The position numbers and the translations under genes are program-made. This document shows, piece after piece, positions 10,908 to 22,610 of a stretch of DNA of 64,000 nucleotides (position 1 is its first letter; the number at the start of each line of letters is the position of its first letter). The notes below the pieces were generated by a model, which saw only the letters and a list, made by a program, of their open reading frames with translations, had not been told where the DNA came from and did no database searches. The DNA is from Adiantum capillus-veneris (taxonomy: Eukaryota > Streptophyta > Polypodiopsida > Polypodiales > Pteridaceae), in contig CM043942.1 in assembly GCA_014529385.2 (NCBI GenBank), forward strand, positions 30,842,969-30,906,968, read 5' to 3'.

Positions 10908-11495
10908 GGAAGCTCTAGGAGGATCTTGATGATTGTTCTTTTGGGGACAAGCGCAGTACGCATGCCCTTGTTCGCCGCACTTGAAGCACCGGTTATCCTT
11001 GCGATAACGCTCAAGCTCTTCAGGAGAGAGTTTGTTCTTACCTTCGTAAACTCCCTTCTGTTTAGCTTTGTTGGAGTTGCCCTTAGGAGACTTTTGGACA
11101 TTGTCCTTCCCCTTAGGCTCATTGGAACCCTTGTTTTCCGTGGGCTTATTATTTCTTTTAGCCCCCGTTTGGAAATTGATTCAAGAGACCACCATAGTAT
11201 GGTGTATTACCGCTGATATGGTATGTGGCCTTTGGGAATTGACATACTCCGCCATTTCTTCGGTTAAGCCCGCACAAAATTGTTGCTTTTGCTCTCCAAT
11301 CTCCAACTTTTTGAAGACAGTGGCTTTGAGTTGTAGGTCCCAAAACTTGTCTACATATTTGTGGATGGATTCATAGGGAGAGAGCTAAAAGCTTCGCCAT
11401 TCGGTGAGTACTTTGTCTTTGGCATCGGTGGCCAAGAACTGCTTCATAATGGAAGCTCTTAAAGCTTTCCATGTTTGTGGAGCTTCACCATTGGC
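10908..11495 (-). pseudogene. Element B gag C-terminus with CCHC zinc knuckle
   Basis: A decayed continuation of gag. On the minus strand near 10950-11000 it encodes a canonical knuckle CFKCGEQGHAYCAC (CX2CX4HX4C), preceded by a basic, Lys-rich stretch. It runs into the protease frame. Several stops split this portion from the upstream gag, including one around 11344-11390. Confidence 0.7.
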
Positions 11496-12416
11496 TCATA
11501 GGCTAGACCACCATTGCCTAGCGGACTTTTGAAAGTGCATAGCTACATGGCGTAGCTTAGAGGACTCCGTGAAGCCCTCATCTCCAAATGCCGCATTGAA
11601 CTGTTGGATAAAGGTCAAGAATTTGTCCGTAGCACCAAAGGTACCATCATAGGTAAGGAAAGAGATGCTCTTCCCTCCCTCTTTGAACTTCTTTAGCTTG
11701 GATGACCTCTTCCATGCGGCATAGGATTTCCTATGGCCTCTTCTTTTTGATGGTTCAAAGGTTGCACCATCACTTTCTTCAGAAGGTGGAGAAGAGGGTG
11801 ACCTCTTTCTTGCCTTTTTCTTGTCTTGATCTTCGTTGTCTTCACCATCACTTTCATAAGAGGAAGAGGATGAAGAAGATGGAGAAGAGGGTGTCCTCTT
11901 TCTCGCCTTTTTCTTCTCTTGATTTTTATCATCCCTCTTTGAATTATGGTGTGGAGAAGAGTGTGATGGTTTTCTCCGCTTTGGTGGTGATGGAGAGCGT
12001 TTAGCCCGCCGTCTTCGGGGAGCCATCTCCGTCGAGGTGGGGGGAGACTCACTTCTTTCTCGTTCCTTCGGTGGAGGCTCTTGAGTTCTCCTTTGGGAAG
12101 GAGATGCATCATCAAGAAGTAAATTCTTGAGTCCTTCGTACGGATTCTCTTCTTCTTCCCAAATCGGAGAGAGACCTCTTTTGGGAGTCTCACAAGGAGG
12201 CTTCCTAGGTGTTCTCTCGTCATGGTGACGAGCTTGGAGAATCCCGTGAGCACGGAGCTGCCGTTGCACTTCACTTTGGAGAGATGGATTGCCCATGGCT
12301 TGTTGAAGACTAGAAACAAGATAGTTAACAAGCATCGGAGCATCATTAGTAGCTTGCTCATTAGCAAAATCAAAGTTATCAACATTAATTTCACTCTCTT
12401 TACTATTGTCAGCCAT
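11496..12416 (-). pseudogene. Element B gag N-terminal portion
   Basis: 306 codons from an ATG at 12416 on the minus strand. The N-terminus is acidic, followed by a long Arg/Ser/Pro/Lys-rich region (about residues 85-235) and the start of the gag core (DKFLTFIQQFNAAFGDEGF, SSKLRHVAMHFQKSARQWW). A stop then interrupts the core, which continues in sequence to the left. Gag forms the particle shell. The length of the basic Ser-rich region is unusual for the family. Confidence 0.75.
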
Positions 12417-12819
12417 TCTAACAACTTTTAGGTGTAAACTTTTTAGGTGTACTTTGGCACTTCAATCCCTAGTTGCTACTCCTCTTTACCCCTTTAGAAA
12501 AAGCACTCAAGCTACTGTACCCGCGGCTCGAATACCATTAATTGCAAGGAATAGAAGAGAGGGTCTTTCAACACCAAAACAGCACCGGCTCCTGTCAAGC
12601 TTCTAATAGTTCAATAGTGGTTAAGCCGTAGGCAAGCCCGTAGGACTCCACTATTAAGACCATAGCTCTCGACGGTGATGCCCCGTTAACTGGACTAAGG
12701 CAGGCGCACTGCAAGGCTAAAAAATCCCTATTCTACTTACTCACAGGCAATTAATAATACCAACCATTCATAGCTAGCTTGAGGACCTCCCTTCTTGAGC
12801 AAGAAAAGAGAAACCTTGT

Positions 12820-12831
12820 GCTTTGATACCA
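12820..12831 (-). promoter_or_regulatory. Element B primer-binding site, initiator-Met type
   Basis: On the minus strand TGGTATCAAAGC begins one base after the 5' LTR end. It matches the tRNA-iMet-complementary primer site (TGGTATCAGAGC) except at one base. Confidence 0.8.
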
Positions 12832-12832
12832 A

Positions 12833-13569
12833 TGTAACATTTAATGGCCTAAAAAACTTGTGTATAACGGAAATTAGTATGAACATAGTGGGCATTTCAT
12901 TAGAATAGATTCCTAACGAGAATTACAAGAGTGCTTGGGTGGAGAGAGCAACAAAAATCATAACACCTAGTTAGATAGCATGAACAATACTTTCAAAAGA
13001 GAGAGAAATTAAGCTATTGACAACAGTTGAGGACCGGATTTGCATGGAGCCGGTCCCCCCTCCAAAAGGCTTTGTATTATGGTTTCTCCCATCAAGAGAG
13101 ACATTGTACAATACAATTCTTTGTGTTCCTTCAAGACTAGCTAGTGCAATGAAGATGAAAGCTTCATGCACTAAGCAAAACACTTAGCAAACACAACATC
13201 AATTATCCCCGGTCTCAGACCCAAGACCTCATACACCTTCGAAGATGGTGAGAGCTAGCAGGGTATGAGAGTAGATTGAGAGGAAGAAGGAGTATCTTAC
13301 GAGAAAGATGTACATCTCCCCACATAATCACTCATATTAGCATAGCTTAGCTTAGTAATTAGCGTGGTAGAGGAGATGAGCATGCATTGAAGCTTGGCTC
13401 TTGGTTGGATTTGCATCCACATGCCAAGAGTGTGTCGATGTAGGCTTCTATCTCACAAGCTTGGAGTAGGTGATGAGCTCTCCATTAAAGCTTGGGAAGA
13501 GATAGTCTTCTCTTTCTTCACACATGAGATTGTGTGAGTGTGTGTGTGATAATGCCTTGCAAAAATCAG

Positions 13570-13602
<33 letters not shown>

Positions 13603-14459
13603 GCGAGCCCTCTTGCTATTTGCTCTTGCAGGCTCCCCATTGGACAGTGCCAAGCTTAGCCAATAGGAAAATAGGGGTAAATTGAAGAGCCTTCTGACAT
13701 GTGTCCCTCTTTCCCTTTTTGAGAGAGCTTTATCAATTAAACTTAATTGATTTAAATGAATTAAATCCCCATTGGACCTTTCCCCATTCTGGCCAATAGG
13801 AATTAAGTAGCCCATTGGGCTGTTCAATTCCTATTGGACCCCTTCACGGGCTGTCCAATAATCATCTAGGAGACTTAATTTTCATTGGTTCTTTTTATTA
13901 AGTGTTTTAAAATTAAATATTTTAAATTTACTCTAGCCTGATGCTCATTGGTCCACTCCAAGGGTCATCCAATAGGAATTGAGCACACTTTGGGAGCAAC
14001 TAGCTTAGGCATTTGACATGTGTCCTTTATGCCCTTTGTGCTCAAATGGGAGCTTGTGTGTGTGTGTAAGTTTTTTAGTCTTTCTCTCTCATCCCCCTAC
14101 CTTTAGGGCTCGCCCCCTCATGTGTAGGGATGTGTGTTGACTTTGGAGAGTACACAAACCACCCAATTTATCCTAAGCTTTAACCCTTTGGACACAACCT
14201 TTGAATTTTGGAACCTTATCATTTTGAAAGTCTTAATGGGCTGAACCTTAGGGTCTTTTTATCCCATTGTTGCACATGGCTCTTTTGCAGATGGCCCCCC
14301 CTTTGGATCCCTATTTTCCCTCCTTTGGATCCCTACTATGGCCAGTCTGCTAGCTTAACCAATATTCTAGCTTTTTCTCCCCTGGCACTTCTCCACATTA
14401 AATGATCAGTTTAATATGAGAAAATCATTTAGGAGAATTAGATATTGATTATTATGACA
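12833..14459 (-). repeat. 5' LTR of element B (right)
   Basis: 1627 bases, partner of 6122-7768. The CT tract here (about 13571-13600) is about 20 bases shorter than in the left LTR. The ten-motif CCAAT cluster is at 13639-13973. The target duplication aatct follows at 14460-14464. Confidence 0.95.
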
Positions 14460-15363
14460 AATCTCATGAGACCCGTTGAAGGCATGTGGATCCCCTTGTT
14501 CTGCCTCTCCAACTCAATAACCCTATGGATGACATCACAAACTCTTTGTTGTTGATCCTCTACGCTAGTAGCACCTGTTGTGGATTGTAGGACATCTAAC
14601 CAACCCACGTGATAGGTGTGACCTGTGTATAGGCCGGTTATAGTTTCCATTTGTAGTTCATACTCCCAGCTCTCATTTAGAAACGCTCCATCTAGGATTG
14701 AGGTGCTAGGGGTGTCCTTTGAACTAGATGCAATGTGGCTCTCTATGGGTTGACCCTTAGTGGTTGCTAATCTAGGAGCACTCAATTGCTCGACTAGCAT
14801 GGATGTTGACATAGGGGCCTTTGCTTTAAGCTCTCTCCATTGCTCTACCTTGCGTAAGCTCTCAATTTTCTTTTCCCTCGTTGCAAGGATATATCGCTCA
14901 ACCTCTTGCACTTGGGCAAGGCTTCTACCATTAGGTAATATAAACTTGGAGGGGAATAGCTCTGAAAAGTCAGGTGGTGCAATGAATGGAGTATTCACAT
15001 ACACTCTCCGGGAGCATAGGTTCTACGTTGGTCATGAATAGCGAATTTACTTTCGCACCCCTTCATTCACATCGCTAGCTCCATTTCGGAGCGAGTGGCT
15101 CTACTAAAAGTCTCCTTCAAGTGGCTAAGCATGATCGGCCTGGACCGTGGGCCCATGGCATGCATGTCTTGGCTTGAAGTATCGAGATTAGGCATCACGT
15201 AACCTTGCATGACGTCGTAGTCAGAGGAAGAGTCACTAGACGCAATATGTGGGTCTTGAGTGGTACTACTTTGGGTTCCCGCTGAGGGCCTAGAGCCTAA
15301 GGTGGAGGAATAATGAGTGCTCGCATAAACAGAGACACTCTCTATGTGCTCGTCCTCTAGCAC
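14460..15363 (-). pseudogene. GP copy 2 gag N-terminal region
   Basis: Two minus-strand frames (15363-15067 and 15004-14438) match the N-terminal gag extension of copy 3: LKETFSRATRSE, SSQDMHAMGPRS, then VQEVERYILATREK and GLYTGHTYHVGWLDVLQST. The region is Ser/Thr-rich with one predicted helical charged segment (about residues 30-70 of the second frame). I recognise no named domain. The frames are offset, so the coding sequence is broken near 15010-15070. Confidence 0.65.
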
Positions 15364-15385
15364 ACAACTAGAGCGTAGTGCATGT
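14460..15385 (-). mobile_element. GP-family element copy 2, segment right of B
   Basis: Minus-strand homologue of plus-strand 23440-24350 in copy 3. The match runs from the B insertion point to about 15385, where the copies stop resembling each other. The reading across the B target joins 6121 smoothly. Confidence 0.85.
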
Positions 15386-16071
15386 TACCTCCACTGTGAG
15401 GTCCCCACCCCGCCGTATCAACCAGCGGATTGGATGGTGAACCTGGTGGCCACTAGATCTATTGCAGAAGCAAACAAAATGGTTCAGGGTTCGACTAGCG
15501 GACTATCTCTCATCACAAAGTGAGTCGAGTTCGAGCCTACTAGCAAGGAGATCTAGCTCCACCTCGCAAGGGAAGCGTACTTCAACTATCTAGCGATCCT
15601 AAGACTCACCTTCCAAGAGGAGTGAAACCCCGAGTGCCTTTTTCCCCATGTTTCAGAGGCACGTACTCTCGAGATTTCACCGCTCTAGGGGCAATGAGTA
15701 TCACTAATATCGAAGTAAGCACTATGGGGACAGAGAGTTCCCGACCAATTGGGACCACCCATCTCATAGGCATTGGCAACCTGAGCCAAGCCCCCACTTT
15801 CCACCCCATACTCACACTTCCTTGTGTGACCTAATTAGTACCACAAAGGTTGTTCAACATAAACATTCCTTGTTTTAATTCCGAATCACATCGTTCGTTA
15901 AGACAGCCCTTCAACCAGTATTGCAAACAACACCAAGACAGTATTCTAGTAAAAATTCTACTCAAACTTATTCATTAAAATTCCAATGTTCTGGAGGTAC
16001 AACATCCCCCCTCCAGCGAGAGTTCACTCCTCCCGTTGTCGCCTAGCTGCCCATACAACTAGGTATGTCCA

Positions 16072-16189
16072 CCGCATAGAAAGCACGTCATGGACACTCC
16101 CACCGCATAGAAAGCAAGCCGTGGGTTCCCACCGCATAGAAAGCAAGTCGTGGGTATCCACCGCATGAAAAGCAAGTCGTGGATTCAAG
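16072..16189 (+). repeat. Four-copy tandem repeat, 29-31 bp unit
   Basis: The unit begins CCGCATAGAAAGCA at 16072, 16103, 16132 and 16161, giving spacings of 31, 29 and 29. The fourth copy has CCGCATGAAAAGCA. Sits in the unassigned leader-like region. Confidence 0.85.
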
Positions 16190-17434
16190 AGCCCTTAACG
16201 AGGAACTCTGCCCCCTGTGATCAGTAGAGGGGTCAGGACTGATTCAACATTGGAAATAAAATGAACATGTCGAGCTAAATTTTCCCTAGCAGACATTCTT
16301 TCCTATTGCAACCAACATACCCATCAATCATTTCCTTCTTACTTAGAACTTAATGTACAATGAATTCAATGCCGAGGTTTCCGTTGGATTTCTCCAACAT
16401 GTTTGGGGATATGTTCATTCCTAGCTAAACGTGTGCAATGTTAAATTAAACAACTTGAATGAAATTCTGACCTACCTCTTCTATTTCTTCGTCGATGGCT
16501 CGTGAGATGTCCGGTATTTGATCGTCCATGGGAGCTTTTCACTTTCCATTGACATTGCTTGTTCCTGCCTCGCGGTCGTGGGCACCACCGAAGCGAGTTC
16601 TCTTAACCGGAGCCATTTTACTCACTACTTTAAGTAATTAGCTTGGAGAAAAGAGCTAAGGTTCGCAAGCGTCATAACAACCCAATAGATAGATTAGCAA
16701 CATTAATTAATCCCTTCTATATGAGAGGTCTAGATTTTTCATATAGCAATCATTATGGATGACACATAATCCTATGGGAACCGGCTCTACAGATAATTAC
16801 TCGGCTTACATGATTAAGAATAATAGGATTTCACTAATGGAATTACCAGAGAGATGAATTAAGCACGATTAATCTCTTTCCTAGCAATTAGAGGGTGCAG
16901 AATCACCGCATGCATAGGTGTGAGAAAAACCACCTCTTAGAGACTTAATGACAGATTAATCTTACCTAAATTATATCTTAATGCATAAGAGAAATGAATC
17001 TAATTCAGCTACAATACTAATGCGTGATAGAAAGAGTGATTCTCATCAATCTACACAATTACCAGCTTACCGATTAATTACTATGCTACCTAGAGAGAGA
17101 AAATTCTAATAATCATGCACTAATCATTAATCAAGAGTGATGAAGGGCTGATAATTCAGCTATGGGATGATGATTACATAACAGAATATGGTTAAGGAGA
17201 ATTTAGAGAGTAATTATAAAGAATTACGACTAGGAATAAGCATAATAGACGAGGAATTTAGATGGTAATGAAAAGAATTTACAGAAGGCATTAATTAGAC
17301 CGTGATTACCGTGATTAAGGGCTGATAATCTTCTCGATTCTCTGATCTAACCGAGCTTCTTGAGGCGAGAATTCGACAGCACCTCCCTCCTTGCTTCTCC
17401 TTCAGAAGGTGTGTGTACCGGCAGCACCTTCCCA

Positions 17435-17480
17435 GTGTGTGTAGGTGTGTGTGTGTGCACTGTGTGTGTGTGTGTGTGTA
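17435..17480 (+). repeat. (GT)n microsatellite
   Basis: Interrupted GT repeats, CA on the minus strand, just downstream of a TTTAAA box on that strand. This resembles the repeat-in-LTR layout of the GP family. Confidence 0.8.
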
Positions 17481-18708
17481 GGCCTTTAAATAGGCTCCTA
17501 CAGGCTGAAAATCGACCAGCCTTGCTAAATGCATTTGCAGGAGCACTCAGTCTCTGCATTGGCAAGTCCAGTTGCCTACCCACCAAGTGTCCAGTTGGTT
17601 TAGTTAACTGGTTCTCACACTTAGTTGCAAGCTTGGAAACTTCCCAAAGACTCCCACAAGGCAAGAGGGCGCCCCCTAGCTGCTAAAGCTGGTCTGGAGT
17701 GGCCTGGAACCTGTTCCCACACAGCCCCGGGCCCCCGGTGCCTCCTCGGACAATTTTATGAAAAATTGGTTTTAGGCTAAAACGGGCCATACAAGTCGGA
17801 TTTTGATGCCGTAAATTGCTATACGGAGCTCTAACTAAGGCGTACTGGACCGAGTACCTGCCATATTTAGCAGCCCCCGGGGTCCGAAAATGCATTTTTT
17901 TCAAATTCGGGATACGGGTGCAATTTTTCGAGACGATCAAAACTGGACGGGTCGGGTGACCAAAAACTTACTATTTTTGGAATTTTTTTACAAAAATTAT
18001 TTTAGTTCACATTTCGAAGCTTTAAAACATTCTAAACATCATGGCACTGACAGAATTTGGAAAACTGCTAAAAATAGTAACTTATTTCATTATATTCAAT
18101 TCATGGTGCAAGGGTGGTCTTTTTTTGATCGGGGTCAGAGACCTTACATCCACACTCTAGAAGTGTTGTTGAGTGCCCTTGAAGGCCGCTCACCTAGTTT
18201 TTTGGGCGTTCACAACCCAATTTTTTTTATTTTTATTTTTTGTCTTTTTTTCTAACCAAGCCACAGAATATGACATGTGCTAGCTTAAAACGAGCATCTT
18301 GGCTAGAGGGACGTGCCGTGCTTTATAGCCCCTGATTCGGTTATGTACAACCCTCGAAATCCTAAAAATAGTCTTGTCCTAGTCGGGGAGAAGGCTAGAA
18401 TTAGTAAGTCCAAAGGGTGAGTGTGAAGGGGATGGTGAAGGACTTGAAGAACTTGTCCCACATGCCCTCCCTTCACTTGAGGTCATAGTCTTTATATATA
18501 AAGTAGTGTGTATATTATATCCTTTCACCTTGGCTCCCCTGCAAACGGCAGGCAAAGAACCCCTAAAAATGACTAAAAAATGAATTTTATAGAGGTGCCC
18601 TCTTCAATTTGGGCAATTGGCCTCTGATTGGTCCACCATGCATCCCAATTTAGCAACTTGAAAGGGGGGAGCCGCCTTTGGCTTCATCTGATCTCTTCTG
18701 TTCTCTTT

Positions 18709-19042
18709 GAGGGGGGGTGCACTAGCGATGCCGCTAGTGCCTTTTAGGCATTTTTTTTTTTAATCTTTATTTTGCTTCATTTCCTCTCCCCCTTTCTATT
18801 TACCCCCATCTGATTTGGCTTTGAACTTCCCACCTTGTCTATCCTCGAATTGCCCTTGATTTCTCCCTTAGACTGTCCCTTTGCTTGCCACCTTTGACCC
18901 CTTTTTGAGCTGCCTTTGTTCGGCCATTGACTTTGAATCCTCCCTCTCTCTCTTTCTCTCTCTTCTCGTATGAAACCTCCTTTTGCGTCCTCTCTACACA
19001 TGAACACCCAGGGGCACTAGCGATGTTGCTAGTGCTCCCCTC
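18709..19042. mobile_element. Possible MITE-like unit with palindromic ends
   Basis: Both ends carry a near-perfect hairpin: GCACTAGC, a short loop, then GCTAGTGC, at about 18718-18740 and 19014-19036. The outer bases are also inverted (GAGGGG... at the left, ...CCCCTC at the right). The pair delimits about 330 bases. I could not find a clean target duplication, so a transposon identity is tentative. Confidence 0.35.
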
Positions 19043-19268
19043 TTATATGCTTCCAAAATATTGGGGCCCCTGCGGGCACGAGACAGGCCGCTTATCAAGA
19101 TGCCATGTCATCACTTTGTTCAATTGCCACCCGACGGGCGTCAACCACCAGGAGCACCACCGCGCCACCACACTGGCCGACCACTGCCAAAACCCAAAGC
19201 CTACGCCACCGCGTGTAGTGCCAGAGGCACCACCGACCATGCGGAGAGCTCTCTCTCTCCTTCTCACA

Positions 19269-19352
19269 CTCCAAATGAAGCTCACGCCACAACCTTTATA
19301 TGGTGAACCACTCCAAATGAAGCTCACGCCACAGCCTTTATATGGTGAACCC
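19269..19352 (+). repeat. 42-bp tandem duplication, two copies
   Basis: Units 19269-19310 and 19311-19352 begin CTCCAAATGAAGCTCACGCC and differ at very few bases. Confidence 0.9.
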
Positions 19353-20440
19353 TTCCTGCCGCTTAGTGCATGTGGGATCACTGAACCTGCCACATGGCAG
19401 CACGGTGTGAGTGGCCTTCAAGGGCCTCCAAAAAAAACTCCCCAAGAACTCATAAAACTCCCTTTTTTGGGCTCACATTCCCCATGCTCCCATATCGTGC
19501 TCCGAGGTTGGATTTCGAAGCCGTAAGGCCTAGCTGCAACTTCATTGTGCCGATTCCAAGGCACCTAGCCCTTGCCAATTCCACGATTCCCAAGCCTGTC
19601 ATCTAAGGCCGCAAAAAACCAAGAAAATCATTTGCATATTCCCCACCGCCAAGTGCTCCCAATTTTACTAGGCCAGAACTCGGCCATCGAGAATCTGATC
19701 GATGAACAGTCACCTCCTATTGGATCCACACAATGGGTACTATCTTCTTGAACCTTGACAAGCGCCACAAAACACCAGATGGCATGGTTTCCCATGTTGC
19801 CAGGTGGATACAGACTCGGCCCCCGACAAATTTTCAATTGACCATAATTTTCTTTGTAGAGCTCTGATTCACAATCCGAAAAGACAAGCATGCTTCATAA
19901 TTGAAGCGCTATGTGTATATCACTCCAAACCTGCTCCAAGAATTTGTCTCCATACGCCCTATCCGATGGGGATTCACAACACCTTCTAACTTCAGACTTT
20001 AATATCTTGCACATCAGGTGAGGAGCCGTCTAGACTAGCTTGGACAACATCTGAAAGACCACATACTAGAGCACTGGCTCAGCACTTTGGGCACCTTGAC
20101 CTGTCATCCCATCTGGACGTTTTGTAGCCTTCTTTGGCCAAAAAAGCTGTATCAGGCACTTGCACATGCCTGCCCAGGTCTTTCACATTGGCTTCGTACT
20201 TTGTCATGCACCTACTAGCACCCTTTGCTTTGCATAGAACACTTCCTGCACATACCAACTTTGGCTGCACCAACGCACCCCGATATCTATAAGAGCTAGT
20301 TGGACATTGATTCGTACATCCATTCTTCCAAGCCAACTTTGTGCGATTTGGATTTCTACAACAGAAGGAGATTGTGTTGTATCTTACAATAGTGGAGCTG
20401 GATTTTGCCGTTCCTTGTGCTTCAACATCTGTAATCGAGC

Positions 20441-21660
20441 TTACTCTTGTGCTTGTTTTTTAATTTCTTGAGCCTTCTGCTTCCTTTCCTTTGCTTTGTG
20501 TATCTTCTCCAACATTTTAACACTGAGAGGTTGATGATACTTCTTCAATATGCAGCTATTGATCCAATTAGACATCACCTCTCCCTCCAATGTTGCACGT
20601 TGGGATGGCACCACTTGGTGAGATGTCATTGATCACAAATGGACGATTAGCTCGCTTTTTGAGTTTCTTAGAGTGTTGCTTCAAGGTGTAGAGACTAATA
20701 CATAGTTGCCCTTTTGAAACTCCTTGTTTAGCACATGTTAGTCATGAAATATTTTCATTTTTCGCTTTTGTGCATAGATGGCTGCAACCACTTTAATTCT
20801 CAATTCATCCAACTGGATTAGCTATTCCAATCTACCAAACAACTCATGTCTATCCATCCTAATTCTTGTGCAATGTGTAGTGTAGGAATCAAGAATAAGC
20901 AGTATGTCATTTATCCCAAACACCAAATTGAAGGGTGTCGTATTCTATGGCATTTTCTATGCTACCCGATATGCCCATAAAGCTGAGTCTAGTTTTTGAC
21001 CCCATTTGGTTCTTGACTTTCTGAAAATTTTTGTGAGCACTGTTCACATAATTTTCTTTGTGCTCTTGGCCTATCCATTTGCTTGAGGGTGGTAAGATAT
21101 TGATTTAGAGTGAAGCACCATAAACTCTCGCAATCGATAACAATATTGTTTATGAAATGCGTCTCTCAATCACTCATCATCTTAATTGGAAGCCCATATC
21201 TCGTGAATATCTTCTCATACAAGAACTGAGCTGTCATTCTGGTATCATTCTTTTGTGTTTCTTTCTACCCATTTGGTTAGATAGTCTGTTGTCATGATGA
21301 TGTATTGAGCATGTGTTTGATATGCCAATGGTGAGATAGTTTCAACAAAGTCTATCCCCATTTGGCAAAATCCCTTGCCCCAATCATTGGTCTCAATGGC
21401 ATTTTATCTCGTCGCATTGGCACTTTCATTTGTTGGCAATCCTCAGATCGTTTGACATAACGTTCCACATCCATGTACAGAGTAGGCCACCGAATTCCTG
21501 CAAGGAGTATTGCTTTTGCGGTTTTGTCGATTGAAAAGTGTCCTCTTGCCGATCCAGCATGTTCTTGCTCGAGTATTGGTAAGTACTCATACTCCATGGC
21601 ACAGATTCATAAGTTATTGTTGATTCCCCTCCGATAAAGGTCGTTTTCAACAATAACATA
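20441..21660 (-). pseudogene. Element D integrase (decayed)
   Basis: On the minus strand from about 21600: a zinc domain with a lost cysteine (EHAGSARGHF ... SEDCQQ), then the DDE core start GIDFVETISPLAYQTHAQ, the second-Asp segment MMSD followed by a stop, and a shifted remnant of the YHPQANG segment. The C-terminal tail near 20441-20629 is Lys/Gln-rich (ILKKYHQPLSVKMLEKIHKA), as in Gypsy polyprotein ends. Multiple stops and frameshifts: long dead. Confidence 0.7.
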
Positions 21661-21668
21661 GTTTTCTA

Positions 21669-21978
21669 TCTCCCTCTAGATTGAGCATAGTTTGGTTCTG
21701 CTCAAGTTTGTTGGCAAGACTCCTTGTTTAATATAATCCACAATGTACTTTTCTCACTTGAGTGCTTTGTCTTTGTAGCATGTTTATTTGGCTTCTGAAT
21801 GGCACAAGTATCACATGAACTAACATACTCATGGACTTTCTGTCTCCCTCTAGATTGAGCAAAGTCTGGTTCTGCTCAAGTTTGTTGGCAAGACTCCTTG
21901 TTCAATATAATCCACAGTGTACTTTTTCTCACTTGGGTGCTTTTGCTTTGTAGAATGTTCAATTGGCTTTTGAATGGT
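21669..21978 (-). repeat. 174-bp tandem duplication in element D
   Basis: A unit beginning TCTCCCTCTAGATTGAGCA at 21669 is repeated from 21843. GP copy 3 interrupts the second unit after 136 bases, and its remainder resumes at 30997-31034 (CACATGAACTAACATACTCA). The duplication therefore predates the copy 3 insertion. Confidence 0.8.
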
Positions 21979-22282
21979 TGTTAACCCTCACGGCTCACGG
22001 ACACCATATCATCTACGACGGACGTTGTATTATTTACTTGTAGAGTCAGGTATCGGGCTTGTCGGTCCAAAAGGAAAAGGGTAAGAGTGATCGCCGATGA
22101 GAGGCGCACTCTAACTGGAACATTCAAGGGATTAGTTGGCTAAGCATGGGCGCCCAAGTGTGAATGGGGTGAGCCCATATAAAAGTCAACTAAACCTAAA
22201 ATTGACTCATTCTCTCATTTGTGCAATTGAAGAGTGCTCTTGCTCCATCTCCATCTTCTTCTTCTTCATCTCCTTGTGTGTA

Positions 22283-22360
<78 letters not shown>

Positions 22361-22588
22361 CATTGCGGCGGCACGACGGCGGTGAGGCGGTTGAGCGCGG
22401 CGTAGTGGTGTCTCCCTCTTCTTCGTGACGAGGAATCCTCCACGAAGCAAGCGTAGAGCGGTGAGTGACACACCAACGCCATCTTTGAGCTTACTAGTTT
22501 AAGCTTGTTGTGTGCTTGGAGCCATTTGTGGCTCGCACACGGTGTATCGGCAAGTTCCTTGCATTGACACGTGCGACATACACGCACA
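21979..22588 (+). repeat. 5' LTR of GP copy 3
   Basis: 610 bases, TGTTAACCC...ACGCACA. TATA box at 22178-22184, then (GT)n at about 22276-22323 and (GA)n at about 22324-22352. Pairs with 30392-30991. Confidence 0.95.
22178..22184 (+). promoter_or_regulatory. LTR TATA box
   Basis: TATAAAA, conserved at the same place in the other two GP LTRs (1861-1867 and 30591-30597). It lies about 200 bases into the LTR, so transcription should start shortly before the GT/GA tract. Confidence 0.7.
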
Positions 22589-22592
22589 TTTT

Positions 22593-22610
22593 TGGCGCCG
22601 CTGCCGGGGA
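22593..22610 (+). promoter_or_regulatory. Primer-binding site, tRNA-Asp type
   Basis: TGGCGCCGCTGCCGGGGA begins four bases after the 5' LTR. It is complementary to the 3' end of plant tRNA-Asp with one mismatch (C for T at position 9). This primer is typical of Athila/Tat-like Gypsy elements. Confidence 0.85.

Larger units (their letters stand above)
6122..14459 (-). mobile_element. Element B: complete chromodomain Ty3/Gypsy retrotransposon
   Basis: Full-length 8.3-kb element on the minus strand. LTRs lie at 6122-7768 (3' on the element's strand) and 12833-14459 (5'). It has an initiator-Met-type primer site, gag, zinc knuckle, protease, partial reverse transcriptase, RNase H, integrase and a C-terminal chromodomain, an order diagnostic of chromoviruses. 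A perfect 5-base target duplication (aatct) flanks it, and the host element GP copy 2 reads continuously once B is removed. The LTRs differ by about 2% by eye plus a CT-tract length difference, so insertion is fairly recent. An internal deletion, an in-frame stop and a frameshift make it non-autonomous now. Confidence 0.93.
15386..18500. other. Unassigned leader- or LTR-like sequence
   Basis: No convincing gene. It lies immediately 5' of copy 2 gag on the minus strand, but it does not match the leader or LTR of copy 3. On the minus strand an ATG near 16615 opens MAPVKRTRFGGAHDREAG, which runs 25 codons to a stop and resembles the start of a gag. A TTTAAA box near 17490 followed by CA repeats (about 17430-17480) looks like an LTR promoter on the same strand. 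This could be an LTR plus leader from a different subfamily, but no second copy is available to define its ends. Confidence 0.35.
18501..20440. other. Unassigned sequence with hairpin pair and 42-bp duplication
   Basis: No convincing gene. A 199-codon plus-strand frame (18927-19526) is proline- and histidine-rich, has no recognisable domain and contains an exact-length tandem duplication, so I do not call it coding. The left end of element D should lie in this stretch, but I could not find its LTR. Confidence 0.4.
20441..21978 (-). mobile_element. Element D (old Ty3/Gypsy), left segment: integrase
   Basis: Minus-strand, heavily decayed Gypsy polyprotein carrying integrase and its C-terminal tail. 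It is interrupted at 21978 by GP copy 3. The reading resumes at 30992, after the 5-base duplication atggt. The left end is uncertain. Confidence 0.75.

Noticed and set aside
11693-12424. 243-codon second frame opposite the element B gag phase
   Set aside because: It overlaps the true gag frame, which has the recognisable gag core. The second frame is a by-product of the Arg/Ser-rich composition.
15600-15835. Organelle-derived insertion suspected from the GC shift
   Set aside because: No organelle gene, rRNA or tRNA similarity is recognisable in the stretch.
16072-16189. Possible short CRISPR-like array
   Set aside because: The units are directly adjacent with no unique spacers, in plant nuclear sequence. 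It is a simple tandem repeat.
18927-19526. 199-codon open frame as a gene
   Set aside because: Proline/histidine-rich, no recognisable domain, contains a raw 42-bp duplication, and overlaps the hairpin-bounded unit.
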